Shown piece by piece: positions 8,575-18,954 of a DNA stretch of 57,798 bases. The stretch's first letter is position 1, and the number at the start of each line of letters is the position of its first letter. The position numbers and the translations under genes were made by a program. The stretch comes from an uncultured Eubacteriales bacterium (lineage in GTDB: Bacteria > Bacillota > Clostridia > Oscillospirales > Oscillospiraceae), in the NCBI GenBank assembly GCA_900551995.1, contig URXW01000007.1:1-57798 (forward strand), read 5' to 3'. The notes under the pieces were generated by a model that saw only the letters and a list, made by a program, of their open reading frames with translations, made no database searches and was not told the origin of the DNA.

Positions 8575-9756
8575 TCAGTCCACCTTGGCGACGGTGACGA
8601 AGTCCCAGTCACCGGTCTCGGTGTTGCACTTCTTGACCACGGCACTGTCGCGGTTAGCGTCGCCGATGTCGTTGAAGGAGATGGCGCCGGTGATGCCCTC
8701 AAAGGTCACGCCGGGCAGCGCAGCCAGCACAGCGGCGGGATCGGCGGAGTCGGCAGCCTTGATCGCCTCCAGAGCCACGCAGTAGACGTCATAGCCCATG
8801 ACGGTCACGGCGGACAGCTTGTTGTCGCCGCCGTTGTTGGTCTTGGCGGTAGCGTCGCTGTCGATCCACTCCTTGATGGCGGCGTCGAACTCAGCGTTCA
8901 CGCCCTCCTGATAGAAGGTGGTCACGCAGATGTCCAGCTTCGTGCCCTTAGCGGCCTCCAGCACCACGTTGGAGTCCCAGGTGTCGCCCGCCAGGATGGG
9001 CATACCCAGATTCTGGGTCTCCGCCTTGGCAATGATCTGGGCGGCAGCCTCCAGAGACACGGGGGAGAAGAACACGTCGCAGCCCTGCTGCTGGGCGTTG
9101 GTGATGTAGGTGGAGAAGTCAGAGGTGCCCTCGGGGAACTGCTCGTACACACAGTTCTCCTCGCCGAACGCCTTGATGAAGTAGTTGGCAAGACCGCCGG
9201 AGTAGTCGTCACCCTGCTTGGCAAGGCAGTACGCCTTGGTGGCCTTCAGCTCGCTCTTGGCATAGTTCGCCAGAACGGTGCCCTGGAAGGGATCCAGGAA
9301 GCAGATGCGGAAGTACACGTCGCAGTCGGAAGTCACCTGGGGGTTGGTGCAGGTCACGCCGATGGCGGGCACCTGCGCGGCGGAGAACGTGTCACCGGCA
9401 GCGATGGACACGCCGGAGCCGTAGGAGCCCAGCACCACGGACACACCCTGAGAAATCAAGGTCTGGGCGGCGGTGGGAGCCTTGTCGTTGGAAGAGGCGT
9501 TGTCGGCATAGACCAGCTCTACCTGATACTCCTCGCCGCCGACGGTGACGGTGGGGAACATCTTGTTGGCGTACTGCATACCCAGGAGCTCCTGCTTACC
9601 GCCGGCACCGTTATCGCCGGACTGAGGCTCAAAAACGCCGATTTTGATAACTTTTTTGCCGGAATTGTCGCCGCTCTGATTGCCGCCCTGCTCACCGCAG
9701 GCCACCAGAGAGAGTGCCATGACCAATGCCAGCACCATTGCTAAGAACTTTTTCAT
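8575..9756 (-). CDS. livK: Branched-chain amino acid ABC transporter substrate-binding lipoprotein
   Basis: A 393-residue lipoprotein. The signal peptide has a KKF start and ends in the lipobox LVAC with the acylated cysteine at residue 20, followed by a Gly/Ser/Asn linker and a periplasmic-binding-protein type I fold (Peripla_BP_6). It catches the amino acid outside the cell for LivHMGF. A strong AGGAGG precedes the ATG and the promoter at 9816-9844 lies upstream. The exact ligand within the Leu/Ile/Val group is not determined by sequence. Confidence 0.94.
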   Translation of the reverse strand: MKKFLAMVLALVMALSLVACGEQGGNQSGDNSGKKVIKIGVFEPQSGDNGAGGKQELLGMQYANKMFPTVTVGGEEYQVELVYADNASSNDKAPTAAQTLISQGVSVVLGSYGSGVSIAAGDTFSAAQVPAIGVTCTNPQVTSDCDVYFRICFLDPFQGTVLANYAKSELKATKAYCLAKQGDDYSGGLANYFIKAFGEENCVYEQFPEGTSDFSTYITNAQQQGCDVFFSPVSLEAAAQIIAKAETQNLGMPILAGDTWDSNVVLEAAKGTKLDICVTTFYQEGVNAEFDAAIKEWIDSDATAKTNNGGDNKLSAVTVMGYDVYCVALEAIKAADSADPAAVLAALPGVTFEGITGAISFNDIGDANRDSAVVKKCNTETGDWDFVTVAKVD

Positions 9757-9783
9757 GGTATTTCCTCCTAAATTTCCCTTGCA

Positions 9784-9844
9784 GCGATCCGGTGGATCGC
9801 TTACAGAATATTCATATTTTACCGGAAAGATGCAGCAAAAACAA
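9784..9844 (-). promoter_or_regulatory. Promoter and 5' UTR hairpin of the liv operon
   Basis: On the minus strand TTGTTT (9839-9844), 17 bases, TAAAAT (9816-9821). The transcript would begin near 9809 and soon contain GCGATCC-GGT-GGATCGC (9784-9800), a 7-base-pair hairpin just before the ribosome binding site. No known riboswitch is recognised. Confidence 0.6.
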
Positions 9845-10032
9845 TTGTAACTACCTCTAAAAATGAGGGCTTCGCGGGCGCGCGAAAATCCTGCCGCGGG
9901 ACGGTTTTTGCAACTTTTGTCCCCCGGCGGCGGACAGTCGCTTTATGTGTACGCACTTTTGCCCGGTATTGTCTTTCAGCGGCGGACGCGTGTATTCGTC
10001 ATTGTGCATAAAACACCGGGGCTTTCCTACAC
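9845..10032. other. Intergenic DNA between livK and the ftsH terminator
   Basis: About 190 bases, with a GC-rich patch of alternating GCGC near 9872-9885. I see no convincing gene, promoter pair or conserved RNA here. Confidence 0.4.
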
Positions 10033-10071
10033 AAAAAACCGACAGCCGCGTGTGCGGCTGCCGGTTTTTTT
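10033..10071. terminator. Terminator of the gdpP-ftsH operon
   Basis: AAAAAACCGACAGCCGC pairs with GCGGCTGCCGGTTTTTT around a GTGT loop, with one mismatch. It is T-rich in both directions. It lies about 75 bases beyond the ftsH stop codon. Confidence 0.88.
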
Positions 10072-10145
10072 GAGGGGTTGACGGGGGGTCAATGTCCACT
10101 ATATGTCCAGTTGAAATCATTATTGTACAAACAGGGGGTATACGG

Positions 10146-11981
<1,836 letters not shown>

Positions 11982-11997
11982 TCGTTACGCCTCCCTT

Positions 11998-12666
11998 TCA
12001 ACCGATCCAGCGGACACCCTGCCAGCTCTGCTCTCTGCCGACGGAGATCGCCACCAGCATACGTCCCTGCACGTTATGGACAGGGATATACGGCTCGCTG
12101 AGAAACCGGCTGTCGTTGGAGCCGGTGCGGTTGTCGCCCATGACGAAAATGCAGCCCTCCGGCACCTCAAAGACCCGCTCGGCGGTGGTGATGCCCTGGG
12201 CGGGCAGGTAGCTCTCGTCCAGCTTCTCCCCATTGATATAGGTGTAGCCGCCCTTGAAGGTGATCTTCTCGCCGGGCAGACCCACCACGCGCTTCACCAG
12301 CACCTTCTCCAGCTCACCGTCCCAGAAGGTAACGATGTCGCCGCGCTGGGGCACCGGGTCATCAACGACATAGGGCAGCCGCCAGCCGATCAGCAGCGTT
12401 TTGGTGGGGATGGTGGTCTCCATGGAGCCGCTGGGGACATACGCCAGCTGCAAAATAACCTTGAAGAGCACGAACACCGCCGCCAGCGTGATCAGCAGGT
12501 AGCCGTAGTCGTTCCACAGCTTACGTCCGCGGGAGACGGGCTTCTCCGCCGGGGCGGCGGCATTCTCCGGGGCGGCACCCTCCGGGGCGGAGGGAGGCAC
12601 GGTCGTTACCGGCGGCTTTTGTGCCCCGCCGGTGGGGGCAAGGCGTTTTCCGCCTTTCTTTTCCAT
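11998..12666 (-). CDS. lepB: Signal peptidase I
   Basis: A 222-residue type I signal peptidase. The cytoplasmic N-terminus is about 45 residues, Pro/Ala-rich and charged, longer than in Bacillus enzymes. One membrane helix follows (about 52-72), then the catalytic Ser box PSGSMETT and the Lys box VLVKRVVGLPG, with the GDNR box near 150. It cleaves signal peptides of exported proteins. Its place between hpt and ftsH is an addition to the classical tilS-hpt-ftsH order. Confidence 0.95.
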   Translation of the reverse strand: MEKKGGKRLAPTGGAQKPPVTTVPPSAPEGAAPENAAAPAEKPVSRGRKLWNDYGYLLITLAAVFVLFKVILQLAYVPSGSMETTIPTKTLLIGWRLPYVVDDPVPQRGDIVTFWDGELEKVLVKRVVGLPGEKITFKGGYTYINGEKLDESYLPAQGITTAERVFEVPEGCIFVMGDNRTGSNDSRFLSEPYIPVHNVQGRMLVAISVGREQSWQGVRWIG

Positions 12667-12720
12667 TCTGCTTCACTTCCTATTCTCAGACGCTTAGATA
12701 GTGCTTGCGGGGGGCGGGGG

Positions 12721-13275
12721 TCACTTGGTGTAGACCTCGGGCTTGAGGACGCCGATGTAGGGGATGTTCCGGTACTGCTGGGCGTAGTCAAGACCGTAGC
12801 CCACCACGAACTCGTCGGGCACCTCGAAGCCGGCATAGTCCGCCTTGATGGGCTTTTCGCGGCGGGCGGGCTTATCCAGCAGGGTGGCGATGGTCACGGA
12901 GGCGGCTCCCTTGGTTTTCAGATATTCAGTGAGGAAGTACAGCGTGTTGCCGGAGTCCAGAATGTCCTCCACCACGATAATGTCGCGCCCGCTGATGTCG
13001 CGCTGGAGGTCCCGGGTGATCTGCACCACGCCGGAGGACTTGGTGGCGTTGTTGTAGGACGAGACGCCGATGAACTCCAGCTCGCTTTTCAGCTGGGTGG
13101 CGCGGACCAGATCCGCCATGAAGATGAAGCAGCCGTTCAAAACGCCCACGAACATGGGGTTCTTGTTCTGAAAGGCGTCGTAGAGCTGGTCGCCCATCTC
13201 CTGTACACGCGCCTTGATCTGCTCCTCGGTCAGAAGTACCTTCAGGATGTCCTGATCCATATTGCTCTTAGACAT
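12721..13275 (-). CDS. hpt: Hypoxanthine phosphoribosyltransferase
   Basis: A 184-residue purine salvage enzyme converting hypoxanthine or guanine plus PRPP to IMP or GMP. The PRPP loop VVEDILDSGNT is near 104-114. The GVLNGCFIFMADL segment and the C-terminal EFVVGYGLDYAQ motif are diagnostic. The ATG lies inside the end of tilS (8-base overlap), as in Bacillus, where the pair is also adjacent to ftsH. Confidence 0.96.
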   Translation of the reverse strand: MSKSNMDQDILKVLLTEEQIKARVQEMGDQLYDAFQNKNPMFVGVLNGCFIFMADLVRATQLKSELEFIGVSSYNNATKSSGVVQITRDLQRDISGRDIIVVEDILDSGNTLYFLTEYLKTKGAASVTIATLLDKPARREKPIKADYAGFEVPDEFVVGYGLDYAQQYRNIPYIGVLKPEVYTK

Positions 13276-14584
13276 ACGCTTTTGTTCCTCCGTTATCTGT
13301 CATTTTTATGGTGATATATATGGTGCTGCCGGGTTCCTCCGGCATGGCTTTCCGGTCAATGCCTACGCCGAAAACGGCGGCAGCGGTGCCGCCGAGACAT
13401 AGGACGGGGAGGGCGTCCCGCTGCTCCGGGGCGACGCCCCGGTCGGCGAAAAGACGCTTGAGGCTGCGGCTGCCGCGGCTGTGCGGCAGGGTGAGCCGGT
13501 CGTCCCGGTGCCAGCTGCGGACGGTGTACGCGCCGTCCCGCAGGGACAGTGCGCCGGGGGCGGGGGTGCGGGAGAGGGTGATGTGCCATGTGCCCACGGT
13601 GTTCTCCCCCATGCGGAGGGGCGTTTCCTCCGGGGCGGAGGCGGGGACGGTCAGGGAAAGGGTGCCGCTGCGGCAGACCGCCAGCACGCCGCCGGGCAGG
13701 GACAGGGTGCCGCCGGTGCGGCAGAGCGTCTCCAGCGATTGATAGTGGGCGGCGGTGAAGTCCTTTTTCCCGGTGGGGAGACGATCCGTCAGAAGGCGGA
13801 GCATACGGGGACGGAGAGGCTCCGGCGCGGCAAGGAGCACGGCGCAGGAGAGGGTGGTGCCGTGGGGCGGCAGGAGCGCGGCGGCTTCGCCGTCCAGATA
13901 GTCGTTCTCCCGGCGGAGGATGTCCGCCGTGCGGGCGATATGCTCGGCGGCGGCGGGGTTGATGGCGAGAAGCCGGGGCATGATGTCGATGCGGAGACGG
14001 TTGCGGGCGTAGTGGGTGTCCAGATTCGTCTCGTCGGTGACGTAGGGGAGGGCGTTCTCCGCGATGTACGCGTCGATGGCGGCGCGGGGCGTGTCCAGCA
14101 GGGGGCGGATGACCGTATCCCGCACGGGGGGGATGCCGGTAAGACCCTGCATCCCCGTGCCGCGGAGCAGCTGCAGGAGCACCGTCTCCGCCTGATCCTC
14201 CCGGTGGTGGGCGGTGGCGATGAAGTCCGCGCCGGTGCGCTCCGCCGTGCGGCGGAGGAAGTCGTAGCGGGCGCGGCGGCCCGTCTCCTCCACGGTGAGG
14301 CGCCAAGCGGCGGCGAGGGCGTAGACCTCCACCCGCTCGGTGTGGAGGGGGATATTGCGGGCGGCGCAGAGGGCGCGGACAAGCTCCTCGTCGCGCTGCG
14401 CCGTGGGGCGCATACCGTGGTTCAGGTGCGCCGCCGCCACGCGGAAGTCCCGCTGCTGTCCCAGACGCCAGAGACAGTCCAGAAGGCAGACGGAGTCCCT
14501 GCCGCCGGAGACGGCGCAGAGGATCAGCCCGCCGGGAGGCGGGAACATCTGCCAGCGGGTCATCCACGCCGTTACGTCAAGCAT
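13268..14584 (-). CDS. tilS: tRNA(Ile)-lysidine synthetase
   Basis: A 438-residue N-type ATP pyrophosphatase that converts C34 of tRNA-Ile(CAU) to lysidine, allowing AUA decoding. The PP-loop SGGRDSVCLL lies near residues 26-35, followed by the HLNHGMR region and a C-terminal TilS substrate-binding domain (RSWHRDDRLTLPHSRG, then KRLFADRGV). The ATG at 14584 overlaps dnaB by 8 bases and places the PP-loop at the normal distance. A longer frame upstream is only dnaB read in another frame. Confidence 0.95.
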   Translation of the reverse strand: MLDVTAWMTRWQMFPPPGGLILCAVSGGRDSVCLLDCLWRLGQQRDFRVAAAHLNHGMRPTAQRDEELVRALCAARNIPLHTERVEVYALAAAWRLTVEETGRRARYDFLRRTAERTGADFIATAHHREDQAETVLLQLLRGTGMQGLTGIPPVRDTVIRPLLDTPRAAIDAYIAENALPYVTDETNLDTHYARNRLRIDIMPRLLAINPAAAEHIARTADILRRENDYLDGEAAALLPPHGTTLSCAVLLAAPEPLRPRMLRLLTDRLPTGKKDFTAAHYQSLETLCRTGGTLSLPGGVLAVCRSGTLSLTVPASAPEETPLRMGENTVGTWHITLSRTPAPGALSLRDGAYTVRSWHRDDRLTLPHSRGSRSLKRLFADRGVAPEQRDALPVLCLGGTAAAVFGVGIDRKAMPEEPGSTIYITIKMTDNGGTKAYV

Positions 14585-15941
14585 CGTAGTCCTCCTCGTC
14601 GTAGCGGGTCTCCAGCGTGCCGAAGGCGGTGTATTCCGGCATCCAGCGAAGCTCCACCTTGCCCGTTTCGCCGTGGCGGTTCTTCGCCACGATGCACTCC
14701 GCCACGTTGCGCTTCTCCGTGTCGGCGTTGTAGTAGTCGTCACGGTAGAGGAACATGACGATGTCCGCGTCCTGCTCGATGGCTCCGGATTCGCGGAGGT
14801 CGGAGAGCATGGGGCGTTTGTCCTCGCGCTTTTCGTTGGCACGGCTCAGCTGGCTGAGGCAGAGGACGGGAACTTGCAGCTCCTTCGCCATGATCTTCAG
14901 CATACGGCTGATGTCGGAGACCGCCTGCTGGCGGTTCTCGCCGGAGTAGCCCTTGCCGCCGGAGGAAGTCATCAGCTGCAAGTAGTCGATGACCACCAGA
15001 CCGAGATTGTCAAGGCGGCGGCACTTGGCGTTCATATCCGCCACGGTCAGCAGCGGGTTGTCGTCAATGCGGATGTCCATGTGGCTGAGGGAGGACGCCG
15101 CCTCGGCAATACGCTGCCAGTCGCTCTCCCGGAGGTTGCCGGTGATAAGACGCTGGTTCTCCACCAGTCCCTCGCTGGCGATGAGGCGGGTGACAAGCTG
15201 CTCCTTGGACATTTCCAGAGAGAAGATCGCCACGGTCTTGCCGCTTTCCCGGGCGGCGGACAGTGCCACGTTCAGTGCCATACTGGTTTTGCCCATGCCG
15301 GGGCGGGCTGCCAGCAGCAGAAGGTCGGATTTGTTCATGCCGTTGATCTTCATATCCACGGCGGAAAGCCCGGTGGACAGGCCGGGCACGGTCTTGCCGC
15401 CGTTGGCGGTCAGCTCCGACAGCTGGCTCATAACGTCGCCCAGCACCATGCTGACGGGCACCATGCCCTGCGCGCTGCGGCCGCGGCGGATGGCGTAAAT
15501 GCGCTGCTCCGCCGCCTCCAGCATATCGCCGGCACTGCCGCTGCCCTCCTGCACCATGGCGGTGATGCTGCCCGCCGCCGTCGCCACCTGACGCATGAGT
15601 GCCTTGTCCTGCACGATGCGGACGTACTCCATGACGTTGGCACTGGTGGGCGTGACCTCCATCAGCTGTAGAAGGTAGGCGCGGGTGTTGTCGTTGGAAA
15701 GGCCGCTTTTCTCCAGCTCGCCCGCCACGGTGACGCCGTCGATGGGGCGGGAGTAGACGAACATCTGGTAGATGGTCTCGAAGATCTCGCGGTTGGTACG
15801 CAGGTAGAAGTCCTGCGCCTGGAGCTTATCCATGACATCCTTGACGCAGTCCGCGTCGATGAGCATGGAGCCGAGCACCGCCTGCTCCGCTTCCGGCGAA
15901 TGGGGCATCTGGTTGGTCAAGAGGGCATCGGAAACAGACAT
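14577..15941 (-). CDS. dnaB: Replicative DNA helicase DnaB (DnaC in Bacillus)
   Basis: A 454-residue hexameric helicase that unwinds DNA ahead of the fork. The N-terminal domain has PHSPEAEQAVLGSML, the RecA-like domain has Walker A ARPGMGKTS near residue 211, and VVIDYLQLM is Walker B. The C-terminal ESGAIEQDADIVMFLYR segment is the family signature. AAAGGAGG precedes the ATG at 15941; the in-frame extension to 16031 has no support. It follows rplI as in Bacillus. Confidence 0.97.
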   Translation of the reverse strand: MSVSDALLTNQMPHSPEAEQAVLGSMLIDADCVKDVMDKLQAQDFYLRTNREIFETIYQMFVYSRPIDGVTVAGELEKSGLSNDNTRAYLLQLMEVTPTSANVMEYVRIVQDKALMRQVATAAGSITAMVQEGSGSAGDMLEAAEQRIYAIRRGRSAQGMVPVSMVLGDVMSQLSELTANGGKTVPGLSTGLSAVDMKINGMNKSDLLLLAARPGMGKTSMALNVALSAARESGKTVAIFSLEMSKEQLVTRLIASEGLVENQRLITGNLRESDWQRIAEAASSLSHMDIRIDDNPLLTVADMNAKCRRLDNLGLVVIDYLQLMTSSGGKGYSGENRQQAVSDISRMLKIMAKELQVPVLCLSQLSRANEKREDKRPMLSDLRESGAIEQDADIVMFLYRDDYYNADTEKRNVAECIVAKNRHGETGKVELRWMPEYTAFGTLETRYDEEDYDA

Positions 15942-16057
15942 GAAACGGCCTCCTTTCCCGATGGTGTGTAGTGATTCAGGGGGTTCCGCGCCTGCGGCGC
16001 GGGGGACGGATCGCCGCACCGGTGTGAGCACCGGTGCGCTGCGGCAGGGGCGGCGCG

Positions 16058-16513
16058 TTACTTTTCCTCGATGACGTGGACGTAGACGGTGCCGGAGACC
16101 TCGTAGCCCAGCTTCGCCTTGACCTCGTAGGTGCCGAAGCTCTTGATGGGCTGCTCCAGCACCAGCTTCTTGCCGTCGATGTCCATGCCGAACTGCTCCT
16201 TCAGCGCGCCGGAGATCTCCTTGCCGGTGACGGCACCGAACAGCTTGCCGCCCTCGCCGCCCTTGGCGGTGAGCTTCACCTGACTTGCCTTCAGCTTCTC
16301 CGCCACAGCCAGAGCCTCCGCCTTCGCCTCGGCGTCCGCCTTTGCCTTCGCCTTGGCCTGTAGGTTCATCGTATTGACGGCATCGGGGGTGGCCTCCACC
16401 GCCAGACCCTTGGGGATCAGAAAGTTGCGGGCGTAGCCCTCGGCAGCCTCGATCATCTGCCCCTTCTTGCCCTTGCCCTTTACGTCCTGTTTAAGAATAA
16501 TTTTCATGGTCAT
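16058..16513 (-). CDS. rplI: Ribosomal protein L9
   Basis: A 151-residue 50S protein. It has the N-terminal MKIILKQDVKGKGKKGQ signature, the YARNFLIPKGLA motif and a long Lys/Ala helix (about 55-75) joining the two globular domains. Two ATGs are possible, 16513 and 16507. The second gives the canonical N-terminus MKIIL; the first sits only about 4 bases from GGAG. The difference is two residues. Confidence 0.97.
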   Translation of the reverse strand: MTMKIILKQDVKGKGKKGQMIEAAEGYARNFLIPKGLAVEATPDAVNTMNLQAKAKAKADAEAKAEALAVAEKLKASQVKLTAKGGEGGKLFGAVTGKEISGALKEQFGMDIDGKKLVLEQPIKSFGTYEVKAKLGYEVSGTVYVHVIEEK

Positions 16514-16534
16514 ATATCTCCTTTTCGTGGGTTT

Positions 16535-18523
16535 TCAGTTTTCAAAATAGCGGTCGATGGCCTCCAGCAGCTTCGCTCTTGCCTCCTCCACGGTGATGTT
16601 CTCCGCCTGTCCGCCGGCGGTGGTGGAGTTGCCGCCGCCGCCCAGAGCCTCCAAAATCACCTGCACGTTCACCTCGCCCAGAGAGCGGGCGGACATATAC
16701 ACGCCGGTGCCCTTCTTGTAGAGCACGAAGCTGGCGCGGATGCCCTTGAGGGTCAGCAGCTCGTCGGCGGCCTTTGCCGCCGTGACACGGTCACATTCCT
16801 CCTCCAGAGCCACCACAGCGATGTCGTCGCGGTACAGCTCCGCCTGCCGGATGATGGCGTAGCGGGCGATCATGGATTGGAGGTCGCCCTGGAACATACG
16901 CTGCACGTCCTGGGTGTCGGCTCCCAGACGGCGGAGGTACGCCGCCGCCTCGAAGGTGCGTCCGCCGGTGCGGTTGACAAAGTTCTTCGTATCCAGCACG
17001 ATGCCGGAGAGGAGTGCCTCCGCCTCGCATTTCAGCACGTCGGACGGCTCCACCAGATACTGCATCAGCTCCGCCACCAGCTCGCTGGCGGAGGAGGCGT
17101 AGGGCTCGTGGTAGTTGAGAGCCATTTTCTCGATATAGCTGCTGCCACGGCGGTGGTGGTCAATGACCGCCACCCGGTTGCACGTCTCCAGCATCTCCTC
17201 GGACTCCACGCTCTCGGGGCGGTTGGTATCCACCACCACCAGCAGCGCGCCGGGCTGGCACTTGATGAAGGCATCGCCGCCGGAGATGGTGCAGTTGGCG
17301 TATTCCGGCTGCTCCCCAAGGCGGCGGAGGATGGGGTGGGCGGCGTTATTCTCGGTGTCAATGACGATCTGGCAGGGCTTGCCCCGCTTGCGGGCGATGC
17401 AGCACACGCCCACCGCCGCGCCGAGAGAGTCCATGTCGGCGTACTTGTGACCCATGACGTAGACCTGCTTGGCATCGTCGATCAGCTCGCCCAGCGCGTT
17501 CGCCATGACGCGGGATTTGACCTTGGTGCGTTTCTCCGTGGACTTGCTGCGCCCGCCGTAGAACTCGAAGTTCACGCGATCCTTGACCACCGCCTGATCG
17601 CCGCCGCGGGAGAGTGCCATTTCCAGAGCCAGTGAGGCGTTCTTGAACAGCTGCTCGAAGCTGTCGCCGTCGCGCCCCACGCCGATGGACAGCGTGGCGG
17701 AGACGCCCTCGCCCGCCTGCACGTGGCGTACCTTTTCCAGCACGTCGAATTTGCTCTCGGTGAAGCCGGTATAGTCCTTTTCTTCGAAGAGGAACAGATA
17801 GCGGTCACGGTCGTAGCTCAGCAGCAGGCCGCCGGTGTCCGCCGCCCATGTGTTCATCTGCTCCTCCAGAGCCGCCAGCAGCGCGGAACGCTTATTCTCC
17901 GGGCAGACCTTCATCAGCTCCTCGTAGTTGTCCACCATGAGGATCGCCAGCAGGGGGCGCGTCAGCTCCAGCGTCTGGCGCATCTGCTCCGGCTCGGTGA
18001 CGTCCATCCAGTAGGTGGTCGCCAGCGTGGGCTGCTCGCCGCCGTCCGGCTCCGGGCGGCTCAGCGCGCCGAACACACGGTAGATGCGGTCGTTCCAGCG
18101 GAGCAGCTCCGGGTACTCGCGCTTGCCCTCCATGAGCCAGCGGGAGGAGAAGTCGGGGATCACCGCGTCCACCGCCGTTTCGAATACCTTCTCCTTCTGG
18201 GCGGTGAGCTGCATGAACATATCGTTGCACCACAGGATCTCGCCGGTGGTCACGTCGAACACCAGCATGGGCAGCGGTGCGTAGAGCATATTGCTGGAGC
18301 GGGCGGAGTCCATGCCGCCGGAGACGCGGTCCATGTACTGGCGGACGGACGCCTGCGCCATCTTCGTGCGGCGGCGGCCCACCAGAATGACAAGGATCGC
18401 CACCAAGCCCTCCGCCGCCGCCAGCAGTGGCTCGAAGGGCACCGTCACCGCCACAAAGACCACAAGGCACAGGCTGTACAGCGTCATATTGGTGCGGAAT
18501 CCGTGGATGATCTTCTTACTCAA
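16535..18523 (-). CDS. gdpP: Cyclic-di-AMP phosphodiesterase GdpP (YybT)
   Basis: A 662-residue membrane phosphodiesterase that hydrolyses cyclic-di-AMP to pApA. Two N-terminal helices (about 15-60) are followed by a PAS-like domain and a degenerate GGDEF domain. The catalytic DHH domain has GHKYADMDSLGAA and VIDHHRRGSS, and a DHHA1 domain ends with GGGGNSTTAGGQ. The start is a TTG with GGAGGGAGG upstream; the only longer in-frame ATG would place the ribosome binding site inside the gene. It is first in the operon, divergent from ribonuclease J. Confidence 0.95.
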   Translation of the reverse strand: MSKKIIHGFRTNMTLYSLCLVVFVAVTVPFEPLLAAAEGLVAILVILVGRRRTKMAQASVRQYMDRVSGGMDSARSSNMLYAPLPMLVFDVTTGEILWCNDMFMQLTAQKEKVFETAVDAVIPDFSSRWLMEGKREYPELLRWNDRIYRVFGALSRPEPDGGEQPTLATTYWMDVTEPEQMRQTLELTRPLLAILMVDNYEELMKVCPENKRSALLAALEEQMNTWAADTGGLLLSYDRDRYLFLFEEKDYTGFTESKFDVLEKVRHVQAGEGVSATLSIGVGRDGDSFEQLFKNASLALEMALSRGGDQAVVKDRVNFEFYGGRSKSTEKRTKVKSRVMANALGELIDDAKQVYVMGHKYADMDSLGAAVGVCCIARKRGKPCQIVIDTENNAAHPILRRLGEQPEYANCTISGGDAFIKCQPGALLVVVDTNRPESVESEEMLETCNRVAVIDHHRRGSSYIEKMALNYHEPYASSASELVAELMQYLVEPSDVLKCEAEALLSGIVLDTKNFVNRTGGRTFEAAAYLRRLGADTQDVQRMFQGDLQSMIARYAIIRQAELYRDDIAVVALEEECDRVTAAKAADELLTLKGIRASFVLYKKGTGVYMSARSLGEVNVQVILEALGGGGNSTTAGGQAENITVEEARAKLLEAIDRYFEN

Positions 18524-18576
18524 GTAGTGCGCCTCCCTCCGGTGACAGGAATATGTGTCCACAATAATAGTAGTTT

Positions 18577-18605
18577 ATTATAGCACGAAAGGGCGGCGGG
18601 GACAA
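18577..18605 (-). promoter_or_regulatory. Promoter of the gdpP operon
   Basis: On the minus strand TTGTCC (18600-18605), 17 bases, TATAAT (18577-18582), about 50 bases before the gdpP TTG start. Confidence 0.78.
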
Positions 18606-18680
18606 TACGCTTTTCGTGAAATCGAAGGGGAATTTTGGGCGGGTGTCGAGGCGCGGCGAGGGCTGTCGGTAAGTTGGGGG

Positions 18681-18709
18681 TGTACAAACAGAGAGTTTTG
18701 TGGTATACT
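18681..18709 (+). promoter_or_regulatory. Probable promoter of ribonuclease J
   Basis: TGTACA (18681-18686), 17 bases, TATACT (18704-18709). A start near 18716 would give a leader of about 240 nt before the ATG at 18955. Confidence 0.6.
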
Positions 18710-18784
18710 TTGTGAAAAGTGCCGGGTTCGGCACGTGTTTTTTGGTTGTTTCGCGGTGCGTGGACGCCGCGGTCAATATAACAA

Positions 18785-18903
18785 AAGGGAGGGCGTGCCC
18801 TCCTCCATCGAGTGCTGACGTCGGGCGACTGACTGTTCCCTCCCCCTGCGATGCAGGGCAGGCGGGCGGGACAGACCGCCTATGCTTTGCTGCGGTCTTT
18901 TTC
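18785..18903 (+). promoter_or_regulatory. Structured leader of ribonuclease J with terminator-like hairpin
   Basis: The leader contains a GAGGGC-GT-GCCCTC hairpin (18787-18804 region), a CCCTGC-GAT-GCAGGG hairpin (18844-18858) and AGACCGC (18873-18879) pairing with GCGGTCT (18892-18898) followed by T5. The GGCGG at 18861-18865 could instead pair with CCGCC at 18876-18880 and break the terminator. This looks like transcription attenuation, but the ligand or factor is unknown and no known RNA family is recognised. Confidence 0.5.
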
Positions 18904-18954
18904 CCCCGGCGGACGCGCTCTATCCTGTATGATAGAAGGAGTAGTTATTTTTTT

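Noticed and set aside
13481..14758. A 425-codon plus-strand frame across tilS
   Set aside because: Gly/Ala/Arg-rich antisense of tilS, with no start signals.
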